Source: Melieria omissa
Lineage: Eukaryota > Arthropoda > Insecta > Diptera > Ulidiidae
Reading direction: 5' to 3'
Length of the DNA stretch: 64,000 nt
Assembly (NCBI GenBank): GCA_963971225.1
Contig: OZ020268.1
Location: forward strand, 114,110,830-114,174,829
The notes under the pieces were generated by a model. That model worked only from the letters and a program-made list of their open reading frames with translations. It had not been told where the DNA came from and made no database searches. A program made the position numbers and the translations under genes. Of this stretch, positions 63,701 through 64,000 are shown in pieces. The stretch's first letter is position 1. Every line of letters begins with the position of its first letter.

Positions 63701-64000
63701 ATTTCTCTTAAAAAGTAACGAAAGAATAATTAAAAATAATACTTTGATAGGCACATGTGGACAGATGTTCAAATATAAACAAAAAGGAATCCAGCATTAA
63801 GTACACATAGCAGCTTAATTTCCATCCGCTAAACATGTGTTTTAGAAAAAATGCTCAACAACCCAAAGTATACAACTTTTTATTTGCACGTATGCATAAA
63901 CATAGTAAAATACTTGTTTGCTTTGTTTTCCTTCACTTAGATATCACAACTCAAGTTGTGACTATCTTAGGGGTTTTTTGTTTTTATATTATAATTTAAA
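60722..64000 (+). other. First intron of sugarless, beyond the window edge
   Basis: At least 3.3 kb of AT-rich intron. I see no exon, RNA gene or complete mobile element. TTAACCCT motifs near 61724 and 61904 resemble the start of TTAA elements, but no matching end was found. Confidence 0.6.

Overview
The window is a gene-sparse, AT-rich and transposon-rich stretch of nuclear DNA from a higher dipteran. The genes have clear orthologues in Drosophila: the FoxF factor biniou, G protein alpha-i, an S28 peptidase, a COX6A-like subunit, CFAP52/WDR16 and UDP-glucose dehydrogenase (sugarless). The genes are split by many introns, the intergenic DNA is long, and the repeats include mariner/maT, pogo-like, hAT, TTAA-type and PIF/Harbinger-type elements, tRNA-headed SINEs and non-LTR fragments. 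A non-drosophilid schizophoran fly such as a tephritid fruit fly is my best guess. That is inference; nothing in the sequence fixes the species.

Layout. Positions 1166-2247 (minus) hold the first coding exon of biniou, ending inside the forkhead domain; the rest of the gene lies to the left of the window. From 2248 to 27589 there is about 25 kb with no convincing protein gene. It contains GC-rich blocks that may be regulatory, one good-looking core promoter near 11816, and a dense set of mobile elements, including an intact-looking DD37D mariner (maT) transposase at 15820-16854. Gα-i starts at 27590, has a 16.6-kb first coding intron full of nested MITEs, and finishes in four compact exons at 44278-45434. 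From 48.7 to 58.3 kb lies a compact cluster: an unrecognised mitochondrial membrane protein (plus), an S28 serine peptidase (minus, eight exons), a COX6A-like subunit with an unusual N-terminal extension (plus, three exons), and CFAP52 (minus, eleven exons). CFAP52 and possibly its neighbours suggest a sperm/testis role. The first exon of sugarless is at 60563-60721 (plus); its remaining exons lie to the right of the window.

I rebuilt exon structures by hand from splice sites, phase continuity and family similarity. Phases close for every gene. No single operon-like or new biochemical 'system' is visible. The most rewarding content is the set of elements with readable termini and target-site duplications, several nested so that insertion order can be read, together with a Gα-i carboxyl terminus that keeps the pertussis-toxin-type cysteine and a duplicated presequence in the COX6A-like gene.
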